DNA of 64,000 nt from Uliginosibacterium aquaticum (GTDB taxonomy: Bacteria > Pseudomonadota > Gammaproteobacteria > Burkholderiales > Rhodocyclaceae). The DNA is taken from contig NZ_JABCSC020000002.1 in assembly GCF_012972705.2 (NCBI RefSeq), forward strand, positions 310,001-374,000, given 5' to 3'. This document shows, in pieces, positions 27,300-36,284 of the stretch; within the stretch, counting starts at the first letter, position 1; the number at the start of each line of letters is the position of its first letter. Position numbers and translations under genes: made by a program. The notes beneath the pieces were generated by a model, which was not told where the DNA came from, did not search any database, and was given only the letters and a program-made list of their open reading frames with translations.

Positions 27300-29839
27300 G
27301 ATGGCTCCTTGCTGGCCGCGATGCGAAAGGCTTCGCGAATCTGCTCACGCAGCTGGTCGTCCTCCCAGGGTTTGGTGAGGAATTTGTACACCGCACCACG
27401 GTTGATCGCATCCATGACCGATTCAAGTTCGGTATAGCCCGACAGGATGATGCGCACGGTATCCGGATAAAGCTGGCGCACGCGGGCAAAGAACTCGGTG
27501 CCGGTCATGCCGGCCATGCGCTGGTCCGAAAGGATCACGCGTGCTGGGTGGCGTGCCAGCTGCTCGAAGGCTTCATTGCAGCTCGCTGCGGTGAGTACGC
27601 GGAAACTCTCGTGGCGGAACAGGCGGGTAAGCGCGCTGAGGATGGAGGGCTCGTCATCCACGATCAGGAGGTACTGGTTGCCCTGTGCCAGCACTTCACC
27701 CAGATGCAGGCGCTCACGGCTGGCGAGCAGGCGGGCGTAGTCGTCCGCCGCCAACGGCCGATGAAACAGATAGCCCTGCATGGCATGACAGCGCCGGCTG
27801 CGCAGGAACAGAGCCTGCGCTTCCGTTTCCACGCCTTCGGCAAGCACCGCCAGATTGAGGCCGTGAGCGATCGCGATGGCCGCCGTGGCGATCGCGGCAT
27901 TGGCAGGGTTATGGGTGATATCGCGCACGAAGCCCTGGTCTATCTTGAGCTTGTCGAAGGGGAAACGCGCGATATAGGCCAGCGAGGAATAGCCGGTGCC
28001 GAAATCATCGAGCGAAAGCTTCACGCCCAATGCCTTGAGCTTGCGGCAAGTACCAATCGCCGCATCCAGATCGTGAATCAGCGCGGACTCGGTGATCTCC
28101 AGCTCCAGGAACTCTGCGGCCAGCCCGGTATCCGCCAACACGTTACGTACTTCCTCAACCAGGCTGTCCCCCCGAAACTGGCGCGCCGAGAGATTGACCG
28201 CCACGCGCTGCGGCTGCAGACCAAGATCCTGCCAGGCCTTGTTGCGCTCGCAAGCTTCGCGCAGCACCCAGGAGCCGATCGGAATGATCAGGCCGGTATC
28301 TTCGGCCACCGGGATGAACTCCCCCGGGCTGACCATCCCCAGTTGCGGGCTGTACCAGCGCAGCAAGGCCTCACAACCGATGATGCTGCCGCTGTCGAGA
28401 CTGTTCTGCGGCTGATACACCAGTTCGAACTCGCCCTTGCCCAGCGCCTCGCGCAGGCAGGCCTCGATCAGCTGACGCCGGCGCGCATCCTCATCCATGC
28501 CATGCGAGTGGAAGCTGAAGCAGTTGCCGCCCTCATGCTTGGCGCGCATCAGGGCGGCATCGGCGGCCTTGATGAGCTCATCGGAGTTGAGGCCATCGCG
28601 TGGCGACACGCTGATGCCGATGCTGGCGCTCACGATCACGCTGTGCCCCGCACTTTCCACCGGCCGGGTGATCAGGCTCTGCAGGCGGCTGGCCAGATGC
28701 AGGGCCAGTTCAGGATCGGCCAGTTCGCCAAGCAGGAAACAGAACTCGTTACCGGACAGGCGCGACACGGTATCGCCCTGGCGGATCTGGCTGGAGAAGC
28801 GCTGGGCCATCTCAATCAGCACCTGATCGCCCAGGGCCTGACCCAGTGCGTCGTTGATGCTGCGAAAGCGGTCAAGGTTGATCAGCATCACCGCCACACA
28901 ACGCTGGCTGCGCTTGGCAGCCACCAGCGCCTGCTCAAGCCGATCGAGGAACAGGCCACGGCTGGGCAGGCCGGTGAGCGGATCGAACTGGCTCAGATGG
29001 TGGATGCGTTCCACCAGTTGGCGCTGGGCCGCCACGTAGCCGAACTGGCCAACGTAATGCGTGATCTCGCCAGCATCATTACGCACCGACGAGATCCGCA
29101 GCCACTCGCGATAGGTTTCGCCATCCTGTTTGCGATTGGTGACTTCGCCCTGCCAGCAGCCCTCCTCCTCGATCGCGCGCCACATCTCGGCATAGAAGCC
29201 TGCATCGTGCTCGCCGGACTGGAGCATGCGCGGATTGCGCCCGCGCACTGCGTCAAAGGAATAGCCAGTCAGTTGGGTGAACACGTCGTTGACCAGCACG
29301 ATCTGCGCCTCGGCATCCGTCACACAGATCGCATCGCTGCTGCCGCGAAGGATCTGCAGCGCCAGGGCATATTCGGCATCATGCAGCCGCGCTTCGGCCA
29401 GTGCACGCTGGTGCAGCACGGCCGAGCGGACGCGCCGGGGCAGCAGCGCAAGATTGTCGCTAAGCACGTAATCCGCCGCCCCCAGCCACAGGCTGCGCAG
29501 CGCATAGCCCCCTTTGCCGCCGCCCGCTCCTTCCTGCTCATCGCCAGCCTCACAAAGCATGATCACTGCCGGCAGCTCGGGCAGCGCCAGCCATTCTTCG
29601 AGCAGGCGCAGGCCTGCCGGAAGCCCGCCCGCCGGGAGTGCGTCGGCCGGGCGCATGCAGCACAGCAGACAATCGACTGGCCCGACGCGGAGCAGATCAG
29701 GCAGTGCCTGCGGGGTGGCGACTCGCTGCAGCGTAAAACTCAGGCCGCCGCGCTGCAGGGCTGCACTGACGGCCTCATGGAGACCGGCTTCGCTATCGAC
29801 CAGCAGAATCTTCAGCGTGTCGTCCATGGCCGGCTTCAT
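27296..29839 (-). CDS. c-di-GMP phosphodiesterase: degenerate receiver - PAS - degenerate GGDEF - EAL - receiver
   Basis: About 847 residues from ATG 29839, chosen because it forms an ATGA overlap with the upstream stop; ATG 29851 and 29827 are alternatives. Order: N-terminal receiver-like domain in which the phosphoacceptor region reads VDCLLCCMRP (Asp lost), PAS (about 160-275), GGDEF-type domain with SGNEF instead of GGDEF, EAL domain, and a C-terminal receiver with phosphoacceptor Asp772 and LTKPW. The EAL domain keeps CEALLRW, EITES, DDFGTGYSSL, KIDQGFV and AEGVET, so c-di-GMP hydrolysis is expected, while cyclase activity is not. The C-terminal receiver probably gates this activity through the operon's kinases. 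Confidence 0.9.
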   Translation of the reverse strand: MKPAMDDTLKILLVDSEAGLHEAVSAALQRGGLSFTLQRVATPQALPDLLRVGPVDCLLCCMRPADALPAGGLPAGLRLLEEWLALPELPAVIMLCEAGDEQEGAGGGKGGYALRSLWLGAADYVLSDNLALLPRRVRSAVLHQRALAEARLHDAEYALALQILRGSSDAICVTDAEAQIVLVNDVFTQLTGYSFDAVRGRNPRMLQSGEHDAGFYAEMWRAIEEEGCWQGEVTNRKQDGETYREWLRISSVRNDAGEITHYVGQFGYVAAQRQLVERIHHLSQFDPLTGLPSRGLFLDRLEQALVAAKRSQRCVAVMLINLDRFRSINDALGQALGDQVLIEMAQRFSSQIRQGDTVSRLSGNEFCFLLGELADPELALHLASRLQSLITRPVESAGHSVIVSASIGISVSPRDGLNSDELIKAADAALMRAKHEGGNCFSFHSHGMDEDARRRQLIEACLREALGKGEFELVYQPQNSLDSGSIIGCEALLRWYSPQLGMVSPGEFIPVAEDTGLIIPIGSWVLREACERNKAWQDLGLQPQRVAVNLSARQFRGDSLVEEVRNVLADTGLAAEFLELEITESALIHDLDAAIGTCRKLKALGVKLSLDDFGTGYSSLAYIARFPFDKLKIDQGFVRDITHNPANAAIATAAIAIAHGLNLAVLAEGVETEAQALFLRSRRCHAMQGYLFHRPLAADDYARLLASRERLHLGEVLAQGNQYLLIVDDEPSILSALTRLFRHESFRVLTAASCNEAFEQLARHPARVILSDQRMAGMTGTEFFARVRQLYPDTVRIILSGYTELESVMDAINRGAVYKFLTKPWEDDQLREQIREAFRIAASKEPS

Positions 29840-31161
29840 ACCCGCACACACACCACCAGACGGCGACCGAAGGACTCTTCGAAATCGCGGATCTGGCGGA
29901 TCAGCAAGTCATCGAGTACATACTCGGTTGCGAGCAGCAGCATGCCGTCCGGGCTATGCAGATCACGCGAGAGCACCATGCCGGCCTCCAGCTCGGCGCC
30001 ACTCAGGCGGCGCTCGATGATGGTCTGGCGTGGCAGTTTGCCGATAAGCTGGCCGAAGGCATCGACCACATCCGGGTCGTAGCGGAACTTGCGCCCTTCG
30101 ATGACCCACTGTTTGGCTTCTTCCGGCGTCATCCGTTTAGCGCTGAGAGTGCCAAGCTGGGCGCCGTCGTAATCATTGGCCAGCGCCAGGATGCGCGCAC
30201 CGAGCGGGATCTTTTCGCCCGTGAGCGCATCCGGAAAACCCTGCCCATCCCAGCGCTCGTGGTGGCTGCGGATGATGTCGGCCACGCCGCGCATGTCCGG
30301 CATCGACATCAGGGCTGCCGCCCCATTGATCGGATGCTTGCGGGCAATCCCGAGTTCGTCGCTGTTCATGCGTGTCAGCGGGGTACCAAAGAGGGCGTCC
30401 GGGTAGCCGATCTTGCCGATATCGTGGAGCAGGCCGGCGAGCAGGATTTCGTGCTGCAGATCGGCACCCAGCCCCATTTTCTCGGCCAGTTTGCGCGCGA
30501 CATCCGCCACCCGCCGACTGTGCCCGGCCAGCGCCGGGGCGCGCATCTCGATCAGATTGGAGAGCACCTGTACCGAGGTGAAGAAGGTTTTACGCAACTT
30601 CTCCATCGCCAGCGAGATTTCCTGATTGGCGATGCGCAGCTCCTCGGTGCGGATTCTCACCTTGTCTTCGAGCGTCGCGTTGAGCTCGCGCAGCGCGGCG
30701 TTCTGGTGCGCGGTAAGGGCTTCCAGGCGCTGTTTCTCAGCCTGCAGGCCACGCAACTCGAGCGCCTGCTGGAGCGTCTTGAGAAGCTCTTCGTCATTCC
30801 AGGGCTTGGCGATGTAGCGGTAGATGCCGCCCTCGTTGATGGCCGCAATCGCCGAGCTGACCTCGGCATAACCGGTGAGCAGTATGCGCAGGGTATCCGG
30901 CCAGCGCGCACGCGCCTGGGCCAGCAACTCGGCGCCGCTCAGGCCGGGCATGCGCATGTCCGACACGATCAGATCCACCGGCTCGCGGGAAAGGAGCTCG
31001 AGGGCCTCGGCGCCACTGCCCGCCAGATGCAGCTGGTAACCGCTGGGCCGCAGCAGGCGACGCAGGGCCGAGAGCACATTGGGCTCGTCATCGACCAGCA
31101 GCAGTACTGGCGCGGCCGTGAAGCCCGGTGGCCAGCCAGTGGCAGGCAACAGTTCGCTCAT
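29836..31161 (-). CDS. RpfG-type response regulator with HD-GYP phosphodiesterase domain
   Basis: A 441-residue protein. The receiver (about 18-130) has phosphoacceptor Asp68 in LIVSDMRMPGLSG and KPWNDEE. A coiled coil (about 138-190) leads to an HD-GYP domain with HD at 246-247 (LLHDIGKIG) and HHERWDGQGFP at 300-310, where the GYP Tyr is Phe, a common substitution. HD-GYP enzymes hydrolyse c-di-GMP to pGpG or GMP. It shares ATGA-type overlaps with the kinase gene upstream and the EAL gene downstream. Two different classes of phosphodiesterase are thus made side by side. Confidence 0.92.
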   Translation of the reverse strand: MSELLPATGWPPGFTAAPVLLLVDDEPNVLSALRRLLRPSGYQLHLAGSGAEALELLSREPVDLIVSDMRMPGLSGAELLAQARARWPDTLRILLTGYAEVSSAIAAINEGGIYRYIAKPWNDEELLKTLQQALELRGLQAEKQRLEALTAHQNAALRELNATLEDKVRIRTEELRIANQEISLAMEKLRKTFFTSVQVLSNLIEMRAPALAGHSRRVADVARKLAEKMGLGADLQHEILLAGLLHDIGKIGYPDALFGTPLTRMNSDELGIARKHPINGAAALMSMPDMRGVADIIRSHHERWDGQGFPDALTGEKIPLGARILALANDYDGAQLGTLSAKRMTPEEAKQWVIEGRKFRYDPDVVDAFGQLIGKLPRQTIIERRLSGAELEAGMVLSRDLHSPDGMLLLATEYVLDDLLIRQIRDFEESFGRRLVVCVRV

Positions 31162-32444
31162 GGCTTGCCTCCCTGAAGATGGGCTGCGCCGCCACGCAGC
31201 GGCAACAGGATGCGCACCCGGGTGCCGGCACCCGGCGTACTGAGAACTTCAATATCACCACCATGCCGCTGCACCGTGCCGTAGGCCACGGAGAGCCCGA
31301 GCCCGCTGCCCTGCCCTACCGGGCGGGTGGTAAAGAAGGGGTCGAAGATATTCGGCAGCACCTCGGGCGCAATGCCACAACCACTGTCCTCAATGCTGAT
31401 CACCACGCGCTCCCCCTCCAGCGTGGTGCGCACCGTGATGCGGCCCTGCGTCTGAATCGATTGCGCCGCATTGAGCAGCACGCTCATGAACACCTGGTTG
31501 ATCTCGGAGGCCAGGCAGAACACAGGCGGGATGTCGCCATATTCGCGATGCAGCTCGCAGCGCCCGTCGAACTCGCGCGCCAGCACATCGAGTGTGCTCT
31601 CCAGGCAGTGGTGAAGATCGATCTCGCCCCACTGGTATTCCACGCCCTCGCGTGAGAAGTCCTTCAGACTCTTGACGATGCGGCGCACCCGCTCAACACC
31701 CTGGCGGGATTCCTGGAGCAGATCCTGCACATCCTCACGCAGGTAGTCGTAATCAATGGAGCGCTTGAGCAGGGCCAGGCTTTCCAGCTGCGGAGCGGCC
31801 AGCGCTCCGTCGCGTTCAAGCACTTCGTAATGCTCGATCAGGCGCAGCAAGGCCTGGATATGCTTGTCGAGGCTGCCGAGGTTGGAGGATACAAAGCCGA
31901 TCGGATTGTTGATCTCGTGGGCCATGCCGGCCGCGAGCTGGCCCACCGAAGCGAGCTTCTCGTTCTGCAGGAGCTGGCCATGAGCCTGCTCGAGGCGCTC
32001 GTTGAGCGTGTCCAGATCCTGAAAGGCCTTCAGCAAGGCCGCCTGATTGCTCTTGCGCTCGGCAATATCGCGAAAGATCACCACCGCACCGGCGCCGGGC
32101 TCGCCAGGTCGCAGCGGATTAGCCGTGATTTCCACATCCAGTGCCTGGCCATTGGCCTGCCAGAAAACGTCTTCGATGAAGCAGAAGGCACCACCACGCT
32201 CAAGCCACGCAAAAGGGCTTTGCTCCGGCGGATAGGCGCTGCCATCGGCGCGCCTGGGTTGCAGCAGGCTGTGCAGACTGGCACCACACAAGGCCTGCGC
32301 CGGATAGCCGAGCAGGCAGCAGGCGGCACGGTTGGCATAAGTAATGAGGTGCTGCCCATCGATCCCGAGTGCTCCTTCGGTCAGGGTATCAAGCAGGCAA
32401 GTGAGAAATGTCGGTGCAGCGGGCAGCGAGCAAGCCTGGCTCAT
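31158..32444 (-). CDS. soluble PAS histidine kinase
   Basis: A 428-residue cytoplasmic kinase without transmembrane segments. A PAS domain covers about 13-130; a short coiled coil leads to phosphoacceptor His176 in AHEINNPIGFVSSN; the ATP-binding domain has NAAQSI, DSGCGIA, FDPFFTTRPVGQGSGLGLS. It overlaps the DctP-like gene upstream and the HD-GYP gene downstream by 4 bases each. The arrangement suggests that it phosphorylates the HD-GYP regulator, but this is inference. The H-box sequence is closely related to that of the other two kinases in the operon. Confidence 0.9.
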   Translation of the reverse strand: MSQACSLPAAPTFLTCLLDTLTEGALGIDGQHLITYANRAACCLLGYPAQALCGASLHSLLQPRRADGSAYPPEQSPFAWLERGGAFCFIEDVFWQANGQALDVEITANPLRPGEPGAGAVVIFRDIAERKSNQAALLKAFQDLDTLNERLEQAHGQLLQNEKLASVGQLAAGMAHEINNPIGFVSSNLGSLDKHIQALLRLIEHYEVLERDGALAAPQLESLALLKRSIDYDYLREDVQDLLQESRQGVERVRRIVKSLKDFSREGVEYQWGEIDLHHCLESTLDVLAREFDGRCELHREYGDIPPVFCLASEINQVFMSVLLNAAQSIQTQGRITVRTTLEGERVVISIEDSGCGIAPEVLPNIFDPFFTTRPVGQGSGLGLSVAYGTVQRHGGDIEVLSTPGAGTRVRILLPLRGGAAHLQGGKP

Positions 32445-33394
32445 ACGGCATCCTCCGTGGCTGGGCCTGCGCGCAGATGCTCGACCATGGCGAGGAAGCT
32501 GCCCCCGCGCGCAGCCCCGAAGCGCTCGATAAGGCGTTCGCGCGCAGGCTGCAGGGCGATTCGGAAAGGCTGCGGATCTGGCCGCTCGATACGCATGCCG
32601 GCAGTACGCAAGGCTTCGATCTGGCTGAGCTCCTCTGTCCGCAGGGCGAGGCGCATCGCCTGCCCGGCTTGCCGGGACTCCTCGGCGAGGATCTTCTGGT
32701 GCTCGGCGCTGAGGGCTTCGAAACTGCGCCGGTTGATGATGTGGAGCATGCCGCCGTAGCTGTAATCGAGCAGGCTCAGATAGCGTTGCTGCTCGTAGAG
32801 GCGATAGCCGTGGATGATCGCCACCGGGTTTTCCTGGCCATCCACCATGCCCTGCCGCAGGGCCGGGATCAGGCGGGCAAACTCGACCACCACCGGCATC
32901 GCTCCCAGGGCCTGGATGGCGTCAAGATTGATGGCGATTGGTGGCACGCGGATGCGCAGCCCGGCCAGATCGGCGGGCTGTTGCAGCGGGCGCACGCGGT
33001 TGCTGATCTGGCGCCGGCCCCACTCCCAGCTCGAAAGGCTGTGCAGGCCACGTTGCAGAAGATCCGGCAGGGCCCAGTCCGCAAAGGGGCCATTGAGCAC
33101 ACGATCGGCATGGGCCAGGTCGTCGAACACGAAAGGCATACCGACAAAGCCGAACTTGGGAATCAGCTCGCACAGGCGATCGAAGGGGGCGAAAGCCATG
33201 TCAGCCTTCCCGTCCATCACCAGACGCAGCAAGGCCGGGATATTGCCCAGGGTGCTGCCGGGCATGTCGGCAATATTCAGCAGACCTCCGCTGCGCTGGG
33301 CCACGCGACCGGAAAAATCGGCAATGGCACGGCCGGCAGCGGAAGTGTCACCGGTATGGTGGGCCAGCAGCAGGGTCTTGAAGCCGGTGCTCAT
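32441..33394 (-). CDS. DctP-like TRAP solute-binding protein lacking a signal peptide
   Basis: A 317-residue protein with the TRAP/DctP fold: LAHHTGDTSAAGRAIADFS, LRLVMDGKADMAFAP, the ligand-contacting Arg region LAGLRIRVPP, and VDGQENPVAIIHGYRLYEQQ. Ordinary DctP proteins carry a signal peptide; here the mature domain starts at once after MSTGFK, and no start codon exists further upstream in frame, so it should stay in the cytoplasm. No TRAP permease genes are present. It lies between two histidine kinase genes with 4-base overlaps on both sides. A likely role is a cytoplasmic ligand sensor for one of those kinases; this is inference. Confidence 0.85.
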   Translation of the reverse strand: MSTGFKTLLLAHHTGDTSAAGRAIADFSGRVAQRSGGLLNIADMPGSTLGNIPALLRLVMDGKADMAFAPFDRLCELIPKFGFVGMPFVFDDLAHADRVLNGPFADWALPDLLQRGLHSLSSWEWGRRQISNRVRPLQQPADLAGLRIRVPPIAINLDAIQALGAMPVVVEFARLIPALRQGMVDGQENPVAIIHGYRLYEQQRYLSLLDYSYGGMLHIINRRSFEALSAEHQKILAEESRQAGQAMRLALRTEELSQIEALRTAGMRIERPDPQPFRIALQPARERLIERFGAARGGSFLAMVEHLRAGPATEDAV

Positions 33395-35226
33395 GGGCGC
33401 TCCTCCGCCCCCGTCGGTATATCGGGGTCACTGTCCGCGGCATCCCCGGTTTGCTGTACCGGCAGGTGCAGCGTGAAACAGGTGCCGACGCCCGGTGTGG
33501 AGCTGACCTCGATGCGGCCGTGATGCTTGCGGATGATCCCGAAGGAGAGCGAGAGGCCCAGTCCAGTACCCTTGCCAACCGGCTTGGTGGTGAAGAAGGG
33601 ATCGAAGATGCGCTGCATGACCTCCGGCGCCATGCCGCTGCCATTATCCTCAATCTCAACCCGCACCTGCCCGTCCTCGGCCCGCGACCGCACCGTGATG
33701 CTGCCGCGCCGCCCCTCCGGCATGGCATGGGCGGCATTGACCAGCAGATTCATGAAAACCTGATTGAGCTGCGAGGGCAGGCACTGAATCTGCGGCAGCA
33801 CACCGTAATCGCGGATCACGTCAGCCTTGTACTTGATCTCGTTATTGACCACGTTGAGCGTCGATTCGAGACCACGGTGCAGATCCACCCACTGCCAGTC
33901 GGCACTGGCATCAACGTGGGAGAAGTCCTTGAGATCCTGCACAATCTTGCGCACCCGTTCGATCCCTTCACGCGATTCACGCATGAGATCGAGCACATCT
34001 TCTTTCAGGTAAGCCAGATCGATCTTCTCGCGCAGTGCTGCCAGCGAGGCACGCAGGGCTTCGTCACCGATCATTCCTTCGGCTGCCACATAGGCATCGA
34101 GCAGGCCGAGCAGATCATCCAGATAGAGCTGCAGGCTGCCGAAATTCGAGAATACATAGCCGATGGGATTGTTGATTTCATGCGCCACACCCGCCGCCAG
34201 CTGACCAATGGAGGCCAGCTTCTCGTTCTGCACGAGCTGCTGCTGACTCTGAATGAGCTGATCCTGGGCCAGATGGAGCTCTGAGTTCAGGCGCGTAACC
34301 TCGCGCAGATGCTCATGCATAGTCAGCTCGAGCTCCTCGCGACGGGCGATGTCGCGCTCCAGCTCGCTCTTGGCACTTTGCAGCTCGCGCGTGCGCTCCG
34401 CCACCAGGCTCTCGGCGGCCTGATGCGCGTTCTGCAATTCCGCCTCCACGGCCTTGCGAGCCGTAATGTCGATGAGGGTTTCAATGGCGCCCACGATCTG
34501 TCCGGTCGCATCGCGCAGCGGCGCGGCGGCCGCGTGCAGCCAGCGTGCAGACTGCTTGCCGTGGGCAGGAAAGAACATCTCGGCCTCATAGCCCCCCTCG
34601 GCCGTCGGCGAAGGCCAGAAGCGCCCCTGGTAGCGCTGGCGCAGGGAGGCCTCATCAACCGACCCCATCACCTTGTCAGCCAGCCATTCGCCACGCGCAA
34701 CGCCAAGGGCCAGACCGGCATCGTCACGGCCGATGATGTCATTGGCCGAGAGCCCGGTGATGATCTCGCAGGCACGGTTGCAGTGGCTGATGCGATGCTC
34801 GCGATCGAGCACGAAAGTCCCCACCGGATAACTCTCGATGATCTCGGTAAGCATCTGCAGCATTGATGCCTCGGCACTTTCTGCACGCATCCGGGTCGTA
34901 ACATCGGTACAGGTGGCGATCTGTACCGGGCGCCCACCAAACTGGCTCGGCTGCAGACTCACCTCGAACCAGCGATCGCTGCCATCGGCCATCGGCCAGG
35001 GCAAGGCATCCGCCCAGCTTTGCCCGAGCGTGAAATCGATCCAGGACTCTCCCGCCAGCTCGCGCAAACCATGCCCCTGCAGCGCGCTGCGCTCCAGTCC
35101 GACCGTACGCAGGAAGGCACTGTTGGCAAAGAGCAGGGATTCGCCCTCGATGACCAGCACTCCGACCTCGATCAGATCCAGGAGCAGAAAGCTTTGCCGG
35201 GAATCCCCTGCCTGCAGCGTATCCAT
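33391..35226 (-). CDS. soluble double-PAS histidine kinase
   Basis: A 611-residue kinase from ATG 35226; the frame is open for 57 more codons upstream but those lie over the preceding gene. Two PAS domains (about 10-115 and 125-258) are followed by a coiled coil (about 260-340), phosphoacceptor His349 in AHEINNPIGYVFSN, and an ATP-binding domain with NLLVNAAHAM, DNGSGMA, FDPFFTTKPVGKGTGLGLSL. There are no membrane segments, so it senses an internal signal. It begins 2 bases after the receiver gene ends, and its stop overlaps the DctP-like gene start (ATGA). Confidence 0.9.
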   Translation of the reverse strand: MDTLQAGDSRQSFLLLDLIEVGVLVIEGESLLFANSAFLRTVGLERSALQGHGLRELAGESWIDFTLGQSWADALPWPMADGSDRWFEVSLQPSQFGGRPVQIATCTDVTTRMRAESAEASMLQMLTEIIESYPVGTFVLDREHRISHCNRACEIITGLSANDIIGRDDAGLALGVARGEWLADKVMGSVDEASLRQRYQGRFWPSPTAEGGYEAEMFFPAHGKQSARWLHAAAAPLRDATGQIVGAIETLIDITARKAVEAELQNAHQAAESLVAERTRELQSAKSELERDIARREELELTMHEHLREVTRLNSELHLAQDQLIQSQQQLVQNEKLASIGQLAAGVAHEINNPIGYVFSNFGSLQLYLDDLLGLLDAYVAAEGMIGDEALRASLAALREKIDLAYLKEDVLDLMRESREGIERVRKIVQDLKDFSHVDASADWQWVDLHRGLESTLNVVNNEIKYKADVIRDYGVLPQIQCLPSQLNQVFMNLLVNAAHAMPEGRRGSITVRSRAEDGQVRVEIEDNGSGMAPEVMQRIFDPFFTTKPVGKGTGLGLSLSFGIIRKHHGRIEVSSTPGVGTCFTLHLPVQQTGDAADSDPDIPTGAEERP

Positions 35227-35228
35227 AT

Positions 35229-36038
35229 TCAATGCACCGGGGTAATGGCAATGATGAGCCCGCGCTCGGCATGGGGCATGCTTTGGATCTGGGCCTGATA
35301 GTCCTGCCCGGCGAGTGCAAACCGGCAGGATTTCTGTGCCGGATCGGCGATCAGCACCGCCAGTTCGGCGGGCAACTGGGCCGCCGCTGGGCGACATAAC
35401 TGCAGCGCCTCGCTGAACAGGATCAGGCCGGCGTGATTGGCAAACATCAGCAGGCCATCCGCCCCTACGCCAAGTAGTGGCATCGGCAAGGCATGCAGCA
35501 ACTCCTGGGTGGCCGCAAGCGAAGCTTCGGCAAATTCGGCCTGTTCGGCGAGTTTGCGATTGGCCACTGCAAGCTCCTCATTCACTGTAACCAGCATGCT
35601 CTGGAGCATGCGGTTCTCATCCTGGACCCACTTGTGATGCAGGGCCTCCCTGATCGAGAGACGCAGAATTTCGTCTTCCCAGGGTTTGGTCAGGAATTTG
35701 TAGACCGCCCCCTCGTTGATGGCGGCCGTCACACTATCGAGATCGGTGTAACCGGAGAGGATGATGCGGACGCTATCGGGGCTGGAGGCCTGAGCCTTGT
35801 GCAGGAAGACCGTGCCCAGCATGCCCGGCATGCGCTGATCCGACACGATCAGGTCGACCTTTTCGTGGGCCAGGATCTCGAGCCCCTGCTCCCCGCTTGA
35901 AGCCGTCAGGATGACGTAGTTGTCCCGGCGCAGGAGGCGACGCAAGGCGGAGAGGATGTTCTCCTCATCATCGACCAGCAGCAGCACAGCCGGCTTGATC
36001 TCGATGCGCGCATCACCCGGCCCCTGGATCGTTTCCAT
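35229..36038 (-). CDS. response regulator: receiver domain plus PAS-like C-terminus
   Basis: A 269-residue protein from ATG 36038, the first gene of the signalling operon. The receiver (about 15-130) has DDEEN, phosphoacceptor Asp67 in LIVSDQRMPGM, ILSGYTD and FLTKPWEDE. A coiled coil (about 140-175) leads to a PAS-like domain (about 180-265). No DNA-binding or enzymatic output domain is seen, so it likely works by protein contact. A TTG at 36122 would extend it by 28 residues of poor quality; ATG 36038, preceded by GGGAG, is preferred. Confidence 0.85.
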   Translation of the reverse strand: METIQGPGDARIEIKPAVLLLVDDEENILSALRRLLRRDNYVILTASSGEQGLEILAHEKVDLIVSDQRMPGMLGTVFLHKAQASSPDSVRIILSGYTDLDSVTAAINEGAVYKFLTKPWEDEILRLSIREALHHKWVQDENRMLQSMLVTVNEELAVANRKLAEQAEFAEASLAATQELLHALPMPLLGVGADGLLMFANHAGLILFSEALQLCRPAAAQLPAELAVLIADPAQKSCRFALAGQDYQAQIQSMPHAERGLIIAITPVH

Positions 36039-36193
36039 GGCGGCGGAAAGCTCCCCTCGTGTTGGCGGCTCTGCGCGCAGGACGGATGTCCAGGCGCCAG
36101 CCCCCTGCAGGCTTATCGGCAACTTCAGGAGCGGGCTTGAAAGCCGGTGAGCCGCCTAAAGGGGCAGCACCACGAAATCCGGCCGGCAGAGGT

Positions 36194-36220
36194 GAAAACG
36201 GCCCCTGAGCAAGGGGCCGT
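36194..36220 (-). terminator. intrinsic terminator after the M48 peptidase gene
   Basis: On the minus strand ACGGCCCC pairs with GGGGCCGT (+ coordinates 36213-36220 and 36198-36205) around a 7-base loop, followed by TTTCACC. It separates the peptidase gene from the signalling operon. Confidence 0.75.
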
Positions 36221-36284
36221 GGCAGTGCGCTGAGTCGCCCAGGCTAGCCGACCTGATCGGAGAGTCTGGGCGCGTCCTCGATAT

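Noticed and set aside
32441-33394. Annotation as part of a TRAP transporter
   Set aside because: No DctQ or DctM genes are in the window and there is no signal peptide, so transport is unlikely.
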